Below, one piece after another: positions 1 through 6,814 of a DNA stretch of 15,578 nucleotides. Both the position numbers and the translations under genes were made by a program. Every line of letters starts with the position of its first letter. Within the stretch, counting starts at the first letter, position 1. A model generated the notes under the pieces. It was not told the origin of the DNA, made no database searches, and worked only from the letters and a program-made list of their open reading frames with translations. Source of the DNA: CAZXTR01 sp964643615 (GTDB taxonomy: Bacteria; Pseudomonadota; Alphaproteobacteria; CAAHEQ01; UBA3637); assembly GCA_964643615.1 (NCBI GenBank), contig CAZXTR010000022.1, positions 1 to 15,578 of the forward strand, read 5' to 3'.

Positions 1-351
1 GAAGATATGGGGTCAGACTACCTGTGTCATCCGCAACAAAATACTTTGGTGGGATCATGTAGAAAACCTAAAAATGGGGGCAATGAAATCATACAGGGTT
101 TCTGTGGTCCCGCAAATGACAGCACATGCAATAATCTTTCAGAGGCTGGCGGATGGAAATACAACGCCAATTTAGTTGGAATGTGGGTTGATGGCTGTAC
201 GAAAACAGCAAATGGTAAATCAGTCACTTGTTTTTATTATAAAGGAAAATATATTTGCTCTAAGGGTGTTGAATATTCACCACCACCAACAGACGAAAAA
301 ACAAAAACATACTCTAGCTTAGATGATGGGTTCGTGAATTGTAACGAATAA
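1..351 (+). CDS. Cysteine-rich protein of unknown function, 3' end only
   Basis: The reading frame is open at the left edge, so the start lies outside the window, and an internal ATG at position 7 need not be the start. About 116 C-terminal residues are visible, ending in TAA. The fragment has eight cysteines spread fairly evenly along it, many Gly, Asn and Lys residues, and a proline-threonine-lysine stretch near the end. An even number of spaced cysteines with no CxxC pair suggests disulfides in a secreted or surface protein rather than zinc binding, but this is inference because the N-terminus, where a signal peptide would be, is missing. I do not recognise a family. A weak hairpin with a T-tract follows, then rplY with its own promoter, so it is probably a separate transcription unit. 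A pilin-like or surface-repeat protein is a possibility only. Confidence 0.6.
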   Translation, partial: EDMGSDYLCHPQQNTLVGSCRKPKNGGNEIIQGFCGPANDSTCNNLSEAGGWKYNANLVGMWVDGCTKTANGKSVTCFYYKGKYICSKGVEYSPPPTDEKTKTYSSLDDGFVNCNE

Positions 352-357
352 TTGTCA

Positions 358-385
358 TTAAACAAATGCATTGTTAAATTTTTCT
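358..385 (+). terminator. Weak AT-rich terminator after the cysteine-rich gene
   Basis: An inverted repeat (358-365 with 371-377, one bulged A, loop ATGCA) is followed by a T-rich tract that continues to about 396. It sits 6 bases after the stop codon. The stem contains only one G-C pair, so termination would be inefficient; the call rests on position and the T-tract. Confidence 0.4.
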
Positions 386-413
386 TGCTTTTTTTTAGGT
401 TTTGAGGTATGAA
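385..413 (+). promoter_or_regulatory. Candidate sigma-70 promoter of rplY
   Basis: TTGCTT (385-390) and TATGAA (408-413) are separated by exactly 17 bases and resemble the -35 and -10 boxes (3/6 and 4/6 matches). The expected start near position 420 falls just before the first leader hairpin at 421. That fit makes the pair more credible than its score alone. Confidence 0.4.
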
Positions 414-420
414 GGATGCA

Positions 421-480
421 CTTTGTCATTGGGACAAGGTGAAACCTTCCGCCACCCCTGGAGGAGTTAGGTTTCTTTTT
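421..480 (+). promoter_or_regulatory. Tandem-hairpin leader of rplY, attenuator-like
   Basis: Hairpin 1 pairs CTTTGTC (421-427) with GACAAGG (433-439), with one G-U pair. Hairpin 2 pairs GAAACCT (441-447) with AGGTTTC (469-475) perfectly, and TCC (448-450) with GGA (463-465) inside it. It is followed by five T (476-480) and another T-run, the form of an intrinsic terminator. A competing hairpin, AAGGT (436-440) with ACCTT (444-448), would break both. The structure lies 27 bases before the rplY start and leaves the AAGGA ribosome site (489-493) free. These pairings are read directly from the sequence; regulation, for example by L25 itself as known for rplY in E. coli, is inference. It could instead be a second terminator for the upstream gene, but it lies about 120 bases beyond that stop. 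Confidence 0.5.
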
Positions 481-502
481 AAATTTTTAAGGATATTATA
501 AA

Positions 503-1201
503 ATGGCTATAATGATTAAAATTAAAGCATCAAAACGTGAAAAGGCTGGTAAGGGGGCCTCCCGTGCTATTCGTCGCACAGGACTTGTTCCCACAGTCAT
601 TTACGGCGACAAAAAAGCCCCTGTTTTATGCTCTGTTGAAGAAAAAGCTTTAGTTGCCTTGTTGAACAAAAAGGGGATTTGGACTCATCAATTTGAGGTC
701 GATGTCGATGGTGAAAAGTATCGTTCCATTTGTCAAGACATTCAATTTCACCCACTTTCTGATCGCCCTATTCATGCGGATTTTTTACGTATTTCCAAAA
801 ATACACACTTGGTTATGGAAATTCCTCTGCACTTCATCAACGAAACAACCTCCGTTGGTATTAAAAAGGGTGGTGTGTTGAATATTGTTCACCGCGCATT
901 AGAAGTTTCTTGTTTCCCCGACAATATTCCTGAACACTTGGAATTGGACATCGAGGCATTAGATATTGGGGATGGGTTAACAACAAAAAATATTAAATTG
1001 CCTGAAGGCGTAAAATTAACGAACGATGAAGAATTGACGGTCGTTACCGTTGCTGAACCCGCCAAAGAAGAAGTTGAACCCACGCCGGTTGCGACACCTG
1101 CCGAAGGAGCGACAGAAGAAAAAGGAAATGCTACGCCTGCCGAAAACGCAAAAGCAAATCCTGCTCCATCAGAACAGCCTGAAAAAGAAGGCAAAAAATA
1201 A
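503..1201 (+). CDS. rplY: Large ribosomal subunit protein bL25, CTC (long) form
   Basis: bL25 binds 5S rRNA in the central protuberance of the 50S subunit. The 232-residue product has the N-terminal 5S-binding L25 domain (about 5-97, with AGKGASRAIRR and VPTVIYG motifs). The TL5/CTC-type C-terminal beta domain follows (about 100-183), so this is the long CTC form usual in alphaproteobacteria rather than the short E. coli form of about 94 residues. Residues 184-232 are a low-complexity tail rich in Ala, Glu, Pro and Lys, probably disordered. The ATG at 503 is chosen because AAGGA (489-493) lies 9 bases upstream; a second ATG three codons on has worse spacing. The stop overlaps the pth start by one base (TAATG), so the two are likely translated together. 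Confidence 0.96.
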   Translation: MAIMIKIKASKREKAGKGASRAIRRTGLVPTVIYGDKKAPVLCSVEEKALVALLNKKGIWTHQFEVDVDGEKYRSICQDIQFHPLSDRPIHADFLRISKNTHLVMEIPLHFINETTSVGIKKGGVLNIVHRALEVSCFPDNIPEHLELDIEALDIGDGLTTKNIKLPEGVKLTNDEELTVVTVAEPAKEEVEPTPVATPAEGATEEKGNATPAENAKANPAPSEQPEKEGKK

Positions 1202-1770
1202 TGTTTCTCATTGTGGGGCTAGGCAATTTTGGTCAAGAATATGCTTTAACCCGTCACAATGTTGGATTTATGGCGGCGGACATTATTGCCCGTCGCTTTT
1301 CTTTCCCAGAGTTTAAAACCAATCATCAAGGATTAGTTTCAACTACGCTCATTGGTAAAGAAAAGGCCATGTTAGTCAAGCCTTTGACTTACATGAATTT
1401 ATCCGGAAATTGCGTCGGAGAAATTACCTCTTTTTATAAAATACCAACTGAAAAAATATTGGTTTTTCATGATGATTTAGATTTACCTCTTTGTTCGGTC
1501 AAAATCAAATATGGCGGAGGAAATGCTGGACATAATGGTCTTAAAAGCCTTGATTCACACATAGGAAAAAACTATTGGCGCGTACGTATTGGAATTAACA
1601 AACCGATTGATAAGAACGCTATCGTAAATTATGTAACAATGCCCTTTACAAAAAAAAATTTACAAGAAATGGACTTTTTATTAAATAATTTAGCAGAGAA
1701 ATTAGATATTTTTATTGAACAAGGGGGCGAGGCCTATCGTTCCCAAATAGGGGGGGGAAATGGGCTTTAA
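1201..1770 (+). CDS. pth: Peptidyl-tRNA hydrolase
   Basis: Pth cleaves peptidyl-tRNA released from stalled ribosomes and recycles the tRNA in the cytoplasm. The 189 residues match the usual length of 185-200. Family motifs are present: VGLGN with N9, TRHNVG with catalytic H19, TYMNLSG with N66, HDDLDLP with D91 (equivalent to catalytic D93 of E. coli), and GGGNAGHNGLK with H111 and N112. It begins at the one-base overlap with rplY (TAATG), and the rplY-pth-ychF order is common in bacteria. The last codons run through an 8-G tract (1750-1757), and the gene overlaps ychF by 11 bases. The C-terminus, SQIGGGNGL, is glycine-rich because of that tract; the catalytic core is far upstream and unaffected. 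Confidence 0.97.
   Translation: MFLIVGLGNFGQEYALTRHNVGFMAADIIARRFSFPEFKTNHQGLVSTTLIGKEKAMLVKPLTYMNLSGNCVGEITSFYKIPTEKILVFHDDLDLPLCSVKIKYGGGNAGHNGLKSLDSHIGKNYWRVRIGINKPIDKNAIVNYVTMPFTKKNLQEMDFLLNNLAEKLDIFIEQGGEAYRSQIGGGNGL
1750..1757 (+). repeat. Run of eight G at the pth/ychF junction
   Basis: Eight consecutive G residues stand out in an AT-rich window. The run encodes Gly-Gly near the pth C-terminus, and it is the only purine-rich candidate ribosome binding site for ychF, whose ATG starts two bases after it. Homopolymers of this kind change length easily during replication. Confidence 0.85.
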
Positions 1771-2863
1771 TTGCGGCATTGTCGGATTGCCTAATGTGGG
1801 AAAGTCTACATTATTTAACGCATTAACACAAACCGTTGCAGCACAGGCAGCAAATTATCCTTTTTGTACAATTGAACCCAATATTGGACGAGTCGCAGTT
1901 TCAGACGCGCGTTTGAATATTTTACAAAAAATTGATAATGCTAAAAAAATTGTTCCGACTCAATTGGAATTGGTTGATATTGCAGGAATTGTAAAGGGGG
2001 CATCAAAAGGCGAAGGTCTTGGAAACCAATTTTTAGCAAACATTCGTGAGGTTGATGCAATTATTCATGTTTTACGGTGCTTTGAAGATTCAAATATTAC
2101 ACATGTGGAAGGCTCTATCGACCCCATACGCGATGCCGAAACGATTGAAACCGAATTGATGATTGCAGATATGGAAAGTTTAGAAAAACGCATTATTCCC
2201 ATCCAAAAAAAAGCTCAAGCAGGTGATAGAGAAGCGAAATCTATTCTCCCAATTATGGAGTCGGCGCTGAAAACACTTCAATCTGGCAAACCTGCACGAT
2301 CGATTCAACCTATCGACGCCGAACAATTAAAGCTATTTCATTCACTTTTATTGTTAACAGCAAAACCCGTTTTATATGTATGTAATGTTAATGAAGACTG
2401 TGCTGCTATTGGAAATTCATATTCAACACAAGTCTTTGAATATGCAAAAAAACAAGGAAATAAAGCCGTCATTATTTCGGCCGAAATTGAATCGCAAATT
2501 GCCTCTTTAAGCGATCTAGAAGAACAACAAGAATTTTTAAAAACTTTATCTTTAGAAGAAACGGGCTTGAATCGAGTTATAAAAGCGGGTTATAATCTTC
2601 TTGGATTGTTGACCTTTTTCACTTCTGGTCCGAAAGAGGCTCATGCGTGGACGGTGCACCGTGGTGATTTAGCACCTCAAGCGGCCGGGGTTATTCACTC
2701 GGACTTTGAAAAGGGTTTTATTCGGGCAGAAGTTGTTTCCTTTGATGATTATGTGGTTTGCCAAGGAGAAAGCAAAGCACGGGAACAAGGAAAACTTCGA
2801 ACCGAAGGAAGAGGTTACGTTATGCAAGATGGAGATGTCGTTCATTTCTTGTTTAACGTTTAA
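1760..2863 (+). CDS. ychF: Ribosome-binding ATPase YchF (Obg family)
   Basis: YchF (OLA1 in eukaryotes) is a conserved P-loop protein of the TRAFAC/Obg group that binds ribosomes and prefers ATP. The 367 residues match the E. coli length of about 363. Visible elements are the P-loop GLPNVGKS (9-16), the DIAG switch II motif (73-76), and NVNE (209-212) in place of the GTPase NKxD, the change linked to ATP specificity. A helical region follows, then the C-terminal TGS domain (about 284-367), which contains RGDLAPQAAGVIHSDFEKGF-type residues. Starting at 1760 gives the family N-terminus MGFNCGIVGLPNVGKS. The start overlaps pth by 11 bases, and its ribosome site falls in the 8-G run. The hemerythrin gene follows 16 bases after the stop. 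Confidence 0.97.
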   Translation: MGFNCGIVGLPNVGKSTLFNALTQTVAAQAANYPFCTIEPNIGRVAVSDARLNILQKIDNAKKIVPTQLELVDIAGIVKGASKGEGLGNQFLANIREVDAIIHVLRCFEDSNITHVEGSIDPIRDAETIETELMIADMESLEKRIIPIQKKAQAGDREAKSILPIMESALKTLQSGKPARSIQPIDAEQLKLFHSLLLLTAKPVLYVCNVNEDCAAIGNSYSTQVFEYAKKQGNKAVIISAEIESQIASLSDLEEQQEFLKTLSLEETGLNRVIKAGYNLLGLLTFFTSGPKEAHAWTVHRGDLAPQAAGVIHSDFEKGFIRAEVVSFDDYVVCQGESKAREQGKLRTEGRGYVMQDGDVVHFLFNV

Positions 2864-2879
2864 AGGAAGGAGAGAAAAA

Positions 2880-3317
2880 ATGCCTTTAGTTATGTGGCGT
2901 GACAGTATGCTTCTTGATTATCCGCCTTTGGATGATGAACATAAAGATTTTTTAAGTGTTGTAAATCAAGCATTTACTTCCTCTCAGGTTGATGATTTTC
3001 AAAAAATAGAGGTGGTCTTTGAAAAATGTTATGATTATGCACGAAATCATTTTTCGCATGAAGAAAGTATTATGGAACGGATTCAATTTCCGGACATCGA
3101 AAACCACATGAAAAGTCACCAGGTTTTTATTTACAACGTCTCTGAAATGAGGCAACAATTTGATATTACTTCATCAAAAAAGGAAAAACACGAAATTAGT
3201 GAAAAGCTTGCGAATTTTTTAAATGTTTGGCTTATAGGGCATATTATGAGCCGTGATAAAGTTTTAAAACCTTATTTAATTCGAATTAGAAATTTACCCC
3301 CACGTATGAACTTTTAG
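2880..3317 (+). CDS. Bacteriohemerythrin (non-heme diiron O2-binding protein)
   Basis: Bacteriohemerythrins are four-helix bundles that bind O2 at a diiron centre and serve in oxygen sensing, storage or delivery, or in iron and redox protection. All seven iron ligands are visible in the 145-residue product: H21 (DDEH), H57 and E61 (NHFSHEE), H76 and H80 (NHMKSH), H121 and D126 (GHIMSRD). There is no added kinase, cyclase or chemoreceptor domain, so it is a single-domain form. The ATG at 2880 is supported by the strong site AAGGAAGGAG just upstream; the frame is open further upstream, but that part only shadows the ychF 3' end. It is the last gene of the rplY-pth-ychF run. Its exact physiological role cannot be read from the sequence. 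Confidence 0.93.
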   Translation: MPLVMWRDSMLLDYPPLDDEHKDFLSVVNQAFTSSQVDDFQKIEVVFEKCYDYARNHFSHEESIMERIQFPDIENHMKSHQVFIYNVSEMRQQFDITSSKKEKHEISEKLANFLNVWLIGHIMSRDKVLKPYLIRIRNLPPRMNF

Positions 3318-3322
3318 CTTTT

Positions 3323-3351
3323 TTGACTTAAATGTTTTATTGTGTTACAAT
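3323..3351 (+). promoter_or_regulatory. Near-consensus sigma-70 promoter
   Basis: TTGACT (3323-3328) and TACAAT (3346-3351) each match the sigma-70 consensus at five of six positions, and the spacer is exactly 17 bases. Transcription would start near 3358, giving a leader of about 20 bases with GGAG before the ATG at 3378. This is the best promoter I can see in the window. Confidence 0.75.
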
Positions 3352-3377
3352 ATATTATGTGGTTAAAGGAGAAAAAC

Positions 3378-4154
3378 ATGGCTGTTGATGTAGGAAATGT
3401 TACGAATGCGCGTCAACAAAAATCTAAAAAGCTTCTTGAGCTTCTAGGTGAAGGAGCGGTAATTGGTGGACATATTTTACAACAACGCGCTATGGAGCAA
3501 CAGAACAGAGGCTCTTCAGGACCTCTCAGGCATCAACAAGAAACCATGGAAGCGCAACGCTATTATCGAAAACAAGAGGCTTTAACAGATATGAATCGTC
3601 TTAATTTCCTCCAACACGAAGGAACGAGTGAAGAAAATAATCGTTATCGAGATGCTTTATTTAAAACACAAGAAACCATCCAACGACAAATGCGTTCAGA
3701 AAAGGCCAGACAAGAGATAGAATCAGCAAAAAAAAAGCACGGCATCCGACTTTCTCCCCGAGAAATATTACGTTTTATCCAAAAAGAGGCTTTAAAGCCG
3801 AGAAATGCATCTCGACGTAAGGATATGACGGGTATAGACAAGGCACTTAAGAATCAAGAAAAAAAAATTCGCGAAGAGATGCTTTCCCCACATAAGACTC
3901 TAGAGCAGAATTTGGAAACCTTAACAGAAATGTCAAAAGGAGTGATCTTACCTGGAGGCACATCCATTTCTTTAACGCAAAATCAGCAACGCAGGATCAG
4001 AAAAGAAGCTTTAGTGAAAAACTCACATAAAAAAAACACGTCTCTAGGCATTCGCCCTTTAGACATTTTTAAAAAGAAAATCGAACAAAAGGAAAAAAAC
4101 GATCCAATCGCTGCTGAAGCTATGCAGCACAAAGCCGGACTTTCAGGACGTTAA
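3378..4154 (+). CDS. Lysine/arginine-rich protein of unknown function
   Basis: I do not recognise this 258-residue protein. It is strongly charged (Lys, Arg, Glu, Gln), has no cysteine and no tryptophan, and shows no signal peptide; the only short apolar patch is near residues 24-34 (GEGAVIGGHIL). Much of it should be helical, and a coiled coil is plausible around 52-120 and 155-185. A short motif recurs: IQKEAL (134-139), IREEML (164-169) and IRKEAL (207-212), with a looser copy RKQEAL at 64-69. The start at 3378 is preferred because GGAG precedes it; the in-frame GTG at 3342 lies inside the promoter. It stands alone downstream of a strong promoter and converges on acyP with only 7 bases between the stops. 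A structural, nucleic-acid-binding or secreted effector role is possible but unsupported. Confidence 0.75.
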   Translation: MAVDVGNVTNARQQKSKKLLELLGEGAVIGGHILQQRAMEQQNRGSSGPLRHQQETMEAQRYYRKQEALTDMNRLNFLQHEGTSEENNRYRDALFKTQETIQRQMRSEKARQEIESAKKKHGIRLSPREILRFIQKEALKPRNASRRKDMTGIDKALKNQEKKIREEMLSPHKTLEQNLETLTEMSKGVILPGGTSISLTQNQQRRIRKEALVKNSHKKNTSLGIRPLDIFKKKIEQKEKNDPIAAEAMQHKAGLSGR

Positions 4155-4161
4155 ATACTTG

Positions 4162-4455
4162 TTAGTTTGTCTTTTCAATTATAAATTCATCCGATGAAAT
4201 ATTCGAAACTTCTGTTGTTTCTTGTTGCATATCTAGATGAATAACGCGTGCAAACAACGGACCTTTTCGACAAGCCCTTAAAAAATCAAGCACTTGAGAC
4301 AATTCGCCTTTAGCCATTAATTCAACACTACCATCGGACTTATTCCTAACCCAACCAGAAATTCCTAAGGCCATAGCTACCTCTTTTGCCCAACGGCGAT
4401 ATCCAACTCTTTGGACTCGACCTGTCACAAAAAAATGAACTCTTTGAAGTGGCAT
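4162..4455 (-). CDS. acyP: Acylphosphatase
   Basis: Acylphosphatases hydrolyse carboxyl-phosphate bonds such as those of acetyl phosphate or 1,3-bisphosphoglycerate. The 97-residue length is typical. The phosphate-binding loop and catalytic residues are visible: TGRVQRVGYR (11-20) with R20, and GWVRNKSDGSVE with N38. The usual VQGVGFR loop here has Arg in place of the first Gly, a change close to the active site, so activity is likely but not certain. The start codon overlaps the stop of the AsmA-like gene by one base (TAATG), which suggests coupled translation as the last gene of the rarA-rluC-asmA-acyP run. No terminator is visible in the 7 bases that separate it from the convergent gene. 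Confidence 0.93.
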   Translation of the reverse strand: MPLQRVHFFVTGRVQRVGYRRWAKEVAMALGISGWVRNKSDGSVELMAKGELSQVLDFLRACRKGPLFARVIHLDMQQETTEVSNISSDEFIIEKTN

Positions 4456-6788
4456 TACTGAATATCTGTTTTTAATTCAACATCTTGCATTAAAAGTTCC
4501 GACAAAGAATTTAAAACTTTTTCTCCTACTTTCGGCGGAGCATTCTTTTTTGTTTTTTTCATTTTTTCTTCTTTTGTAATTTGTTGGGGCATGCTTTCTT
4601 CTTTAACGCGACCCAAATAACTATCAATGGTTCGCATTTCTACCCCTTCTAATGCTGCTTGACATGGAGAAGAATCCTCTAATACTTTTTCAATTGCCTG
4701 ATCCGGAAGAACTGAAAGTTCAGATATTGGATCTCCCGCAATAGCAGTTTGAACGATTTTGACTCCATTGGGCCCTATTGACGGATTTAATATATTTCCT
4801 TCGATAGAAACAAATTCTTCAATGGCATTTACAACTTCCTTTGTTTGACCTTTATTCGCTAACGGAATCATTTTTACCTGGAGTTCTTCACGGTTCAAAT
4901 CTATTGTACCATCAAAAACTAAATTCAATAAATTAGTTTCTAATGCAAAGTTCCTATTCAAATAAATGACTCCATCTTTTACTTTTAAGTTCAAAACAAG
5001 ATTATGGATAAATAAATTAATTGGAAGGCTTGCTTTCGTAGAATACGGAGTTGTGATTTGTTTTGAGAGCCCAACGGCATTTGTGGGGATGCTTTTTACC
5101 CAGTCTAAAATCCACCTATTGACAACGTCCGTTTCTTTTGCAACCAAAAGAATTTGGCCATTTGCTGCAGATACTATTTGATGAGCGGACTTACCCTTTG
5201 CCTTCAAATCAACATCTAAATCAAACACACCACCCTTTAATTCTTTTTGTAATCCAGAAAATTTATCAATAACAAGGCGTTCACCAACAAGCTGTATTGA
5301 AGAATCAAAAGAATCTTGGTTTCTTTCAAGTTGTACTTGACCAACCAATTTACCCCCTGCAATGCTTGTCCCATCTAAAAAAGAAACTTTCAATTTACCA
5401 TCAGCTAAAAGTACGGATGAAACAATACTTGGAAAATCTTTGACGAACCTATTAACTTCTAAATTTTTAATATAAATCAATAAATTTAAATTTATTTTAT
5501 CAAAAAAATCAAACGCATATAAAGCATCTAAAAATATCTTATTCCCCCCTTGCGGTTGCAAAATCGAAAATCTTAGATTCTCGCCAAACAAATCCTTCAT
5601 ACTTAAATATTCCGAATTAATAGATCCTGAAAGAGAAGGAAGACGATCATTTAACAATGTCAATTGGAGTTTTCCATTAACGTCTGTTTCTCCCAATGTC
5701 CCAGAAATATCAAAAATGTCATAGACTCCCTTTTCTAGAGAAGTCATTTTCATATCCACTATAAAGGGTTTTAATTTATATGCAGCCAAAAAATCTGTAT
5801 TGGAAATCTTTGCACTAATTCGCCCAGATTGACCATATTCTCTATTTTTAGAAAAAATAGAAAAATTCAGATCTGCCCCACCATCTTTCAGCTTTAAACT
5901 TCCATCAACAGATGACCCATCATTTTTAAATCGAACAACACCCTTAAAAGAAAAACTTCCAGAAGGAATGCTTTTTAAAGATGGAGCTCTCCCAAATTTT
6001 TCTAACGTCTGCATGGTCTCTTTTAAATTGTTGCCTTCCGAATTAATATTGATAAAAAAGTCATCTAGATTACCAATATTCAAAAATTCACCAGAAATAA
6101 TCGTCTTTGTTTGATAGGGCTCTGTATGGAAGCTGAAAGCAAATCCTTTCTTTTTGCGTTTAAAAAAGTCCCACAAGTTTTTAAAAGAACCATCCAAAAC
6201 AAATATTTCTTTTTCATAAGACAATACAGCACTTACTTTTACAAATTGAGTTAAAATAAATTTAGATAAATCAAAACTATAATTTTTATTTTCCTGTTTG
6301 TTATCATAAACAACCTTAATGTCGGAAATTCGAACATCATTAATGACAGCGGGATCTAAATTACTAATAAAATTATTAGTTGTCAAAGAGCCATATTGTT
6401 GCAAAGAAACCCAATTACTTTCTCCTTTTTCATTTTTTTCCAAAAACAATTGAACTCCGAAGGCGTCAATATATGCAATATTTAAAATGTTATCGGATAA
6501 ATATGCCAAATCAACATCTAACTTAATTTGTTTAATCGACGCTAAATTTTTGGAAGAAAATCCTTTTTCTTTATTGCGAATCACGACATCGTTCAAAACA
6601 ATTTGAGGGTTCAGAGATTTTGTTAATTCTATTTTTCCTTCAATCCTCACGGGAAAGCCAATTGCATTCGAAGCACTTTGTTCAATCGATTCCTTGTATG
6701 AATTAACATCAAAAAAGGCAACGTAGCCAATAATTCCTAAAATAGACATAAGAAAAAGTAATAAAAATCCAATTAAAAACTTCTTCAT
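4455..6788 (-). CDS. AsmA-family membrane-anchored protein
   Basis: AsmA-like proteins are inner-membrane-anchored periplasmic proteins, several of which act in phospholipid transport to, or assembly of, the outer membrane. The product is 777 residues. It has a short basic N-terminus and a hydrophobic anchor (about 4-24), then the typical AsmA N-terminal region with repeated short beta elements such as FPVRIEGKIEL and LNPQIVLNDVVI. A C-terminal AsmA_2-type region follows (LVFDGTIDLNREELQVKMIP, then NPSIGPNG). The tail after about residue 715 is charged and probably flexible. The start at 6788 is chosen because GGAGGTG (6795-6801) lies at ideal distance; an ATG five codons upstream overlaps that site. 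It lies 26 bases after rluC. Substrate cannot be told from sequence. Confidence 0.88.
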   Translation of the reverse strand: MKKFLIGFLLLFLMSILGIIGYVAFFDVNSYKESIEQSASNAIGFPVRIEGKIELTKSLNPQIVLNDVVIRNKEKGFSSKNLASIKQIKLDVDLAYLSDNILNIAYIDAFGVQLFLEKNEKGESNWVSLQQYGSLTTNNFISNLDPAVINDVRISDIKVVYDNKQENKNYSFDLSKFILTQFVKVSAVLSYEKEIFVLDGSFKNLWDFFKRKKKGFAFSFHTEPYQTKTIISGEFLNIGNLDDFFININSEGNNLKETMQTLEKFGRAPSLKSIPSGSFSFKGVVRFKNDGSSVDGSLKLKDGGADLNFSIFSKNREYGQSGRISAKISNTDFLAAYKLKPFIVDMKMTSLEKGVYDIFDISGTLGETDVNGKLQLTLLNDRLPSLSGSINSEYLSMKDLFGENLRFSILQPQGGNKIFLDALYAFDFFDKINLNLLIYIKNLEVNRFVKDFPSIVSSVLLADGKLKVSFLDGTSIAGGKLVGQVQLERNQDSFDSSIQLVGERLVIDKFSGLQKELKGGVFDLDVDLKAKGKSAHQIVSAANGQILLVAKETDVVNRWILDWVKSIPTNAVGLSKQITTPYSTKASLPINLFIHNLVLNLKVKDGVIYLNRNFALETNLLNLVFDGTIDLNREELQVKMIPLANKGQTKEVVNAIEEFVSIEGNILNPSIGPNGVKIVQTAIAGDPISELSVLPDQAIEKVLEDSSPCQAALEGVEMRTIDSYLGRVKEESMPQQITKEEKMKKTKKNAPPKVGEKVLNSLSELLMQDVELKTDIQ

Positions 6789-6814
6789 TTGAAACACCTC
6801 CATTTGCCTTTTCT

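Noticed and set aside
889..1194. Minus-strand open frame opposite the rplY tail
   Set aside because: It is the antisense of the low-complexity Ala/Glu/Pro tail; composition explains the open frame and there is no ribosome site.
3342..3377. Upstream GTG start extending the unknown basic protein
   Set aside because: It overlaps the spacer and -10 box of the promoter, and a GGAG-preceded ATG lies at 3378.
3788..3799. 12-bp perfect palindrome GGCTTTAAAGCC as an operator
   Set aside because: It is inside coding sequence, occurs once, and is likely chance in an AT-rich gene.
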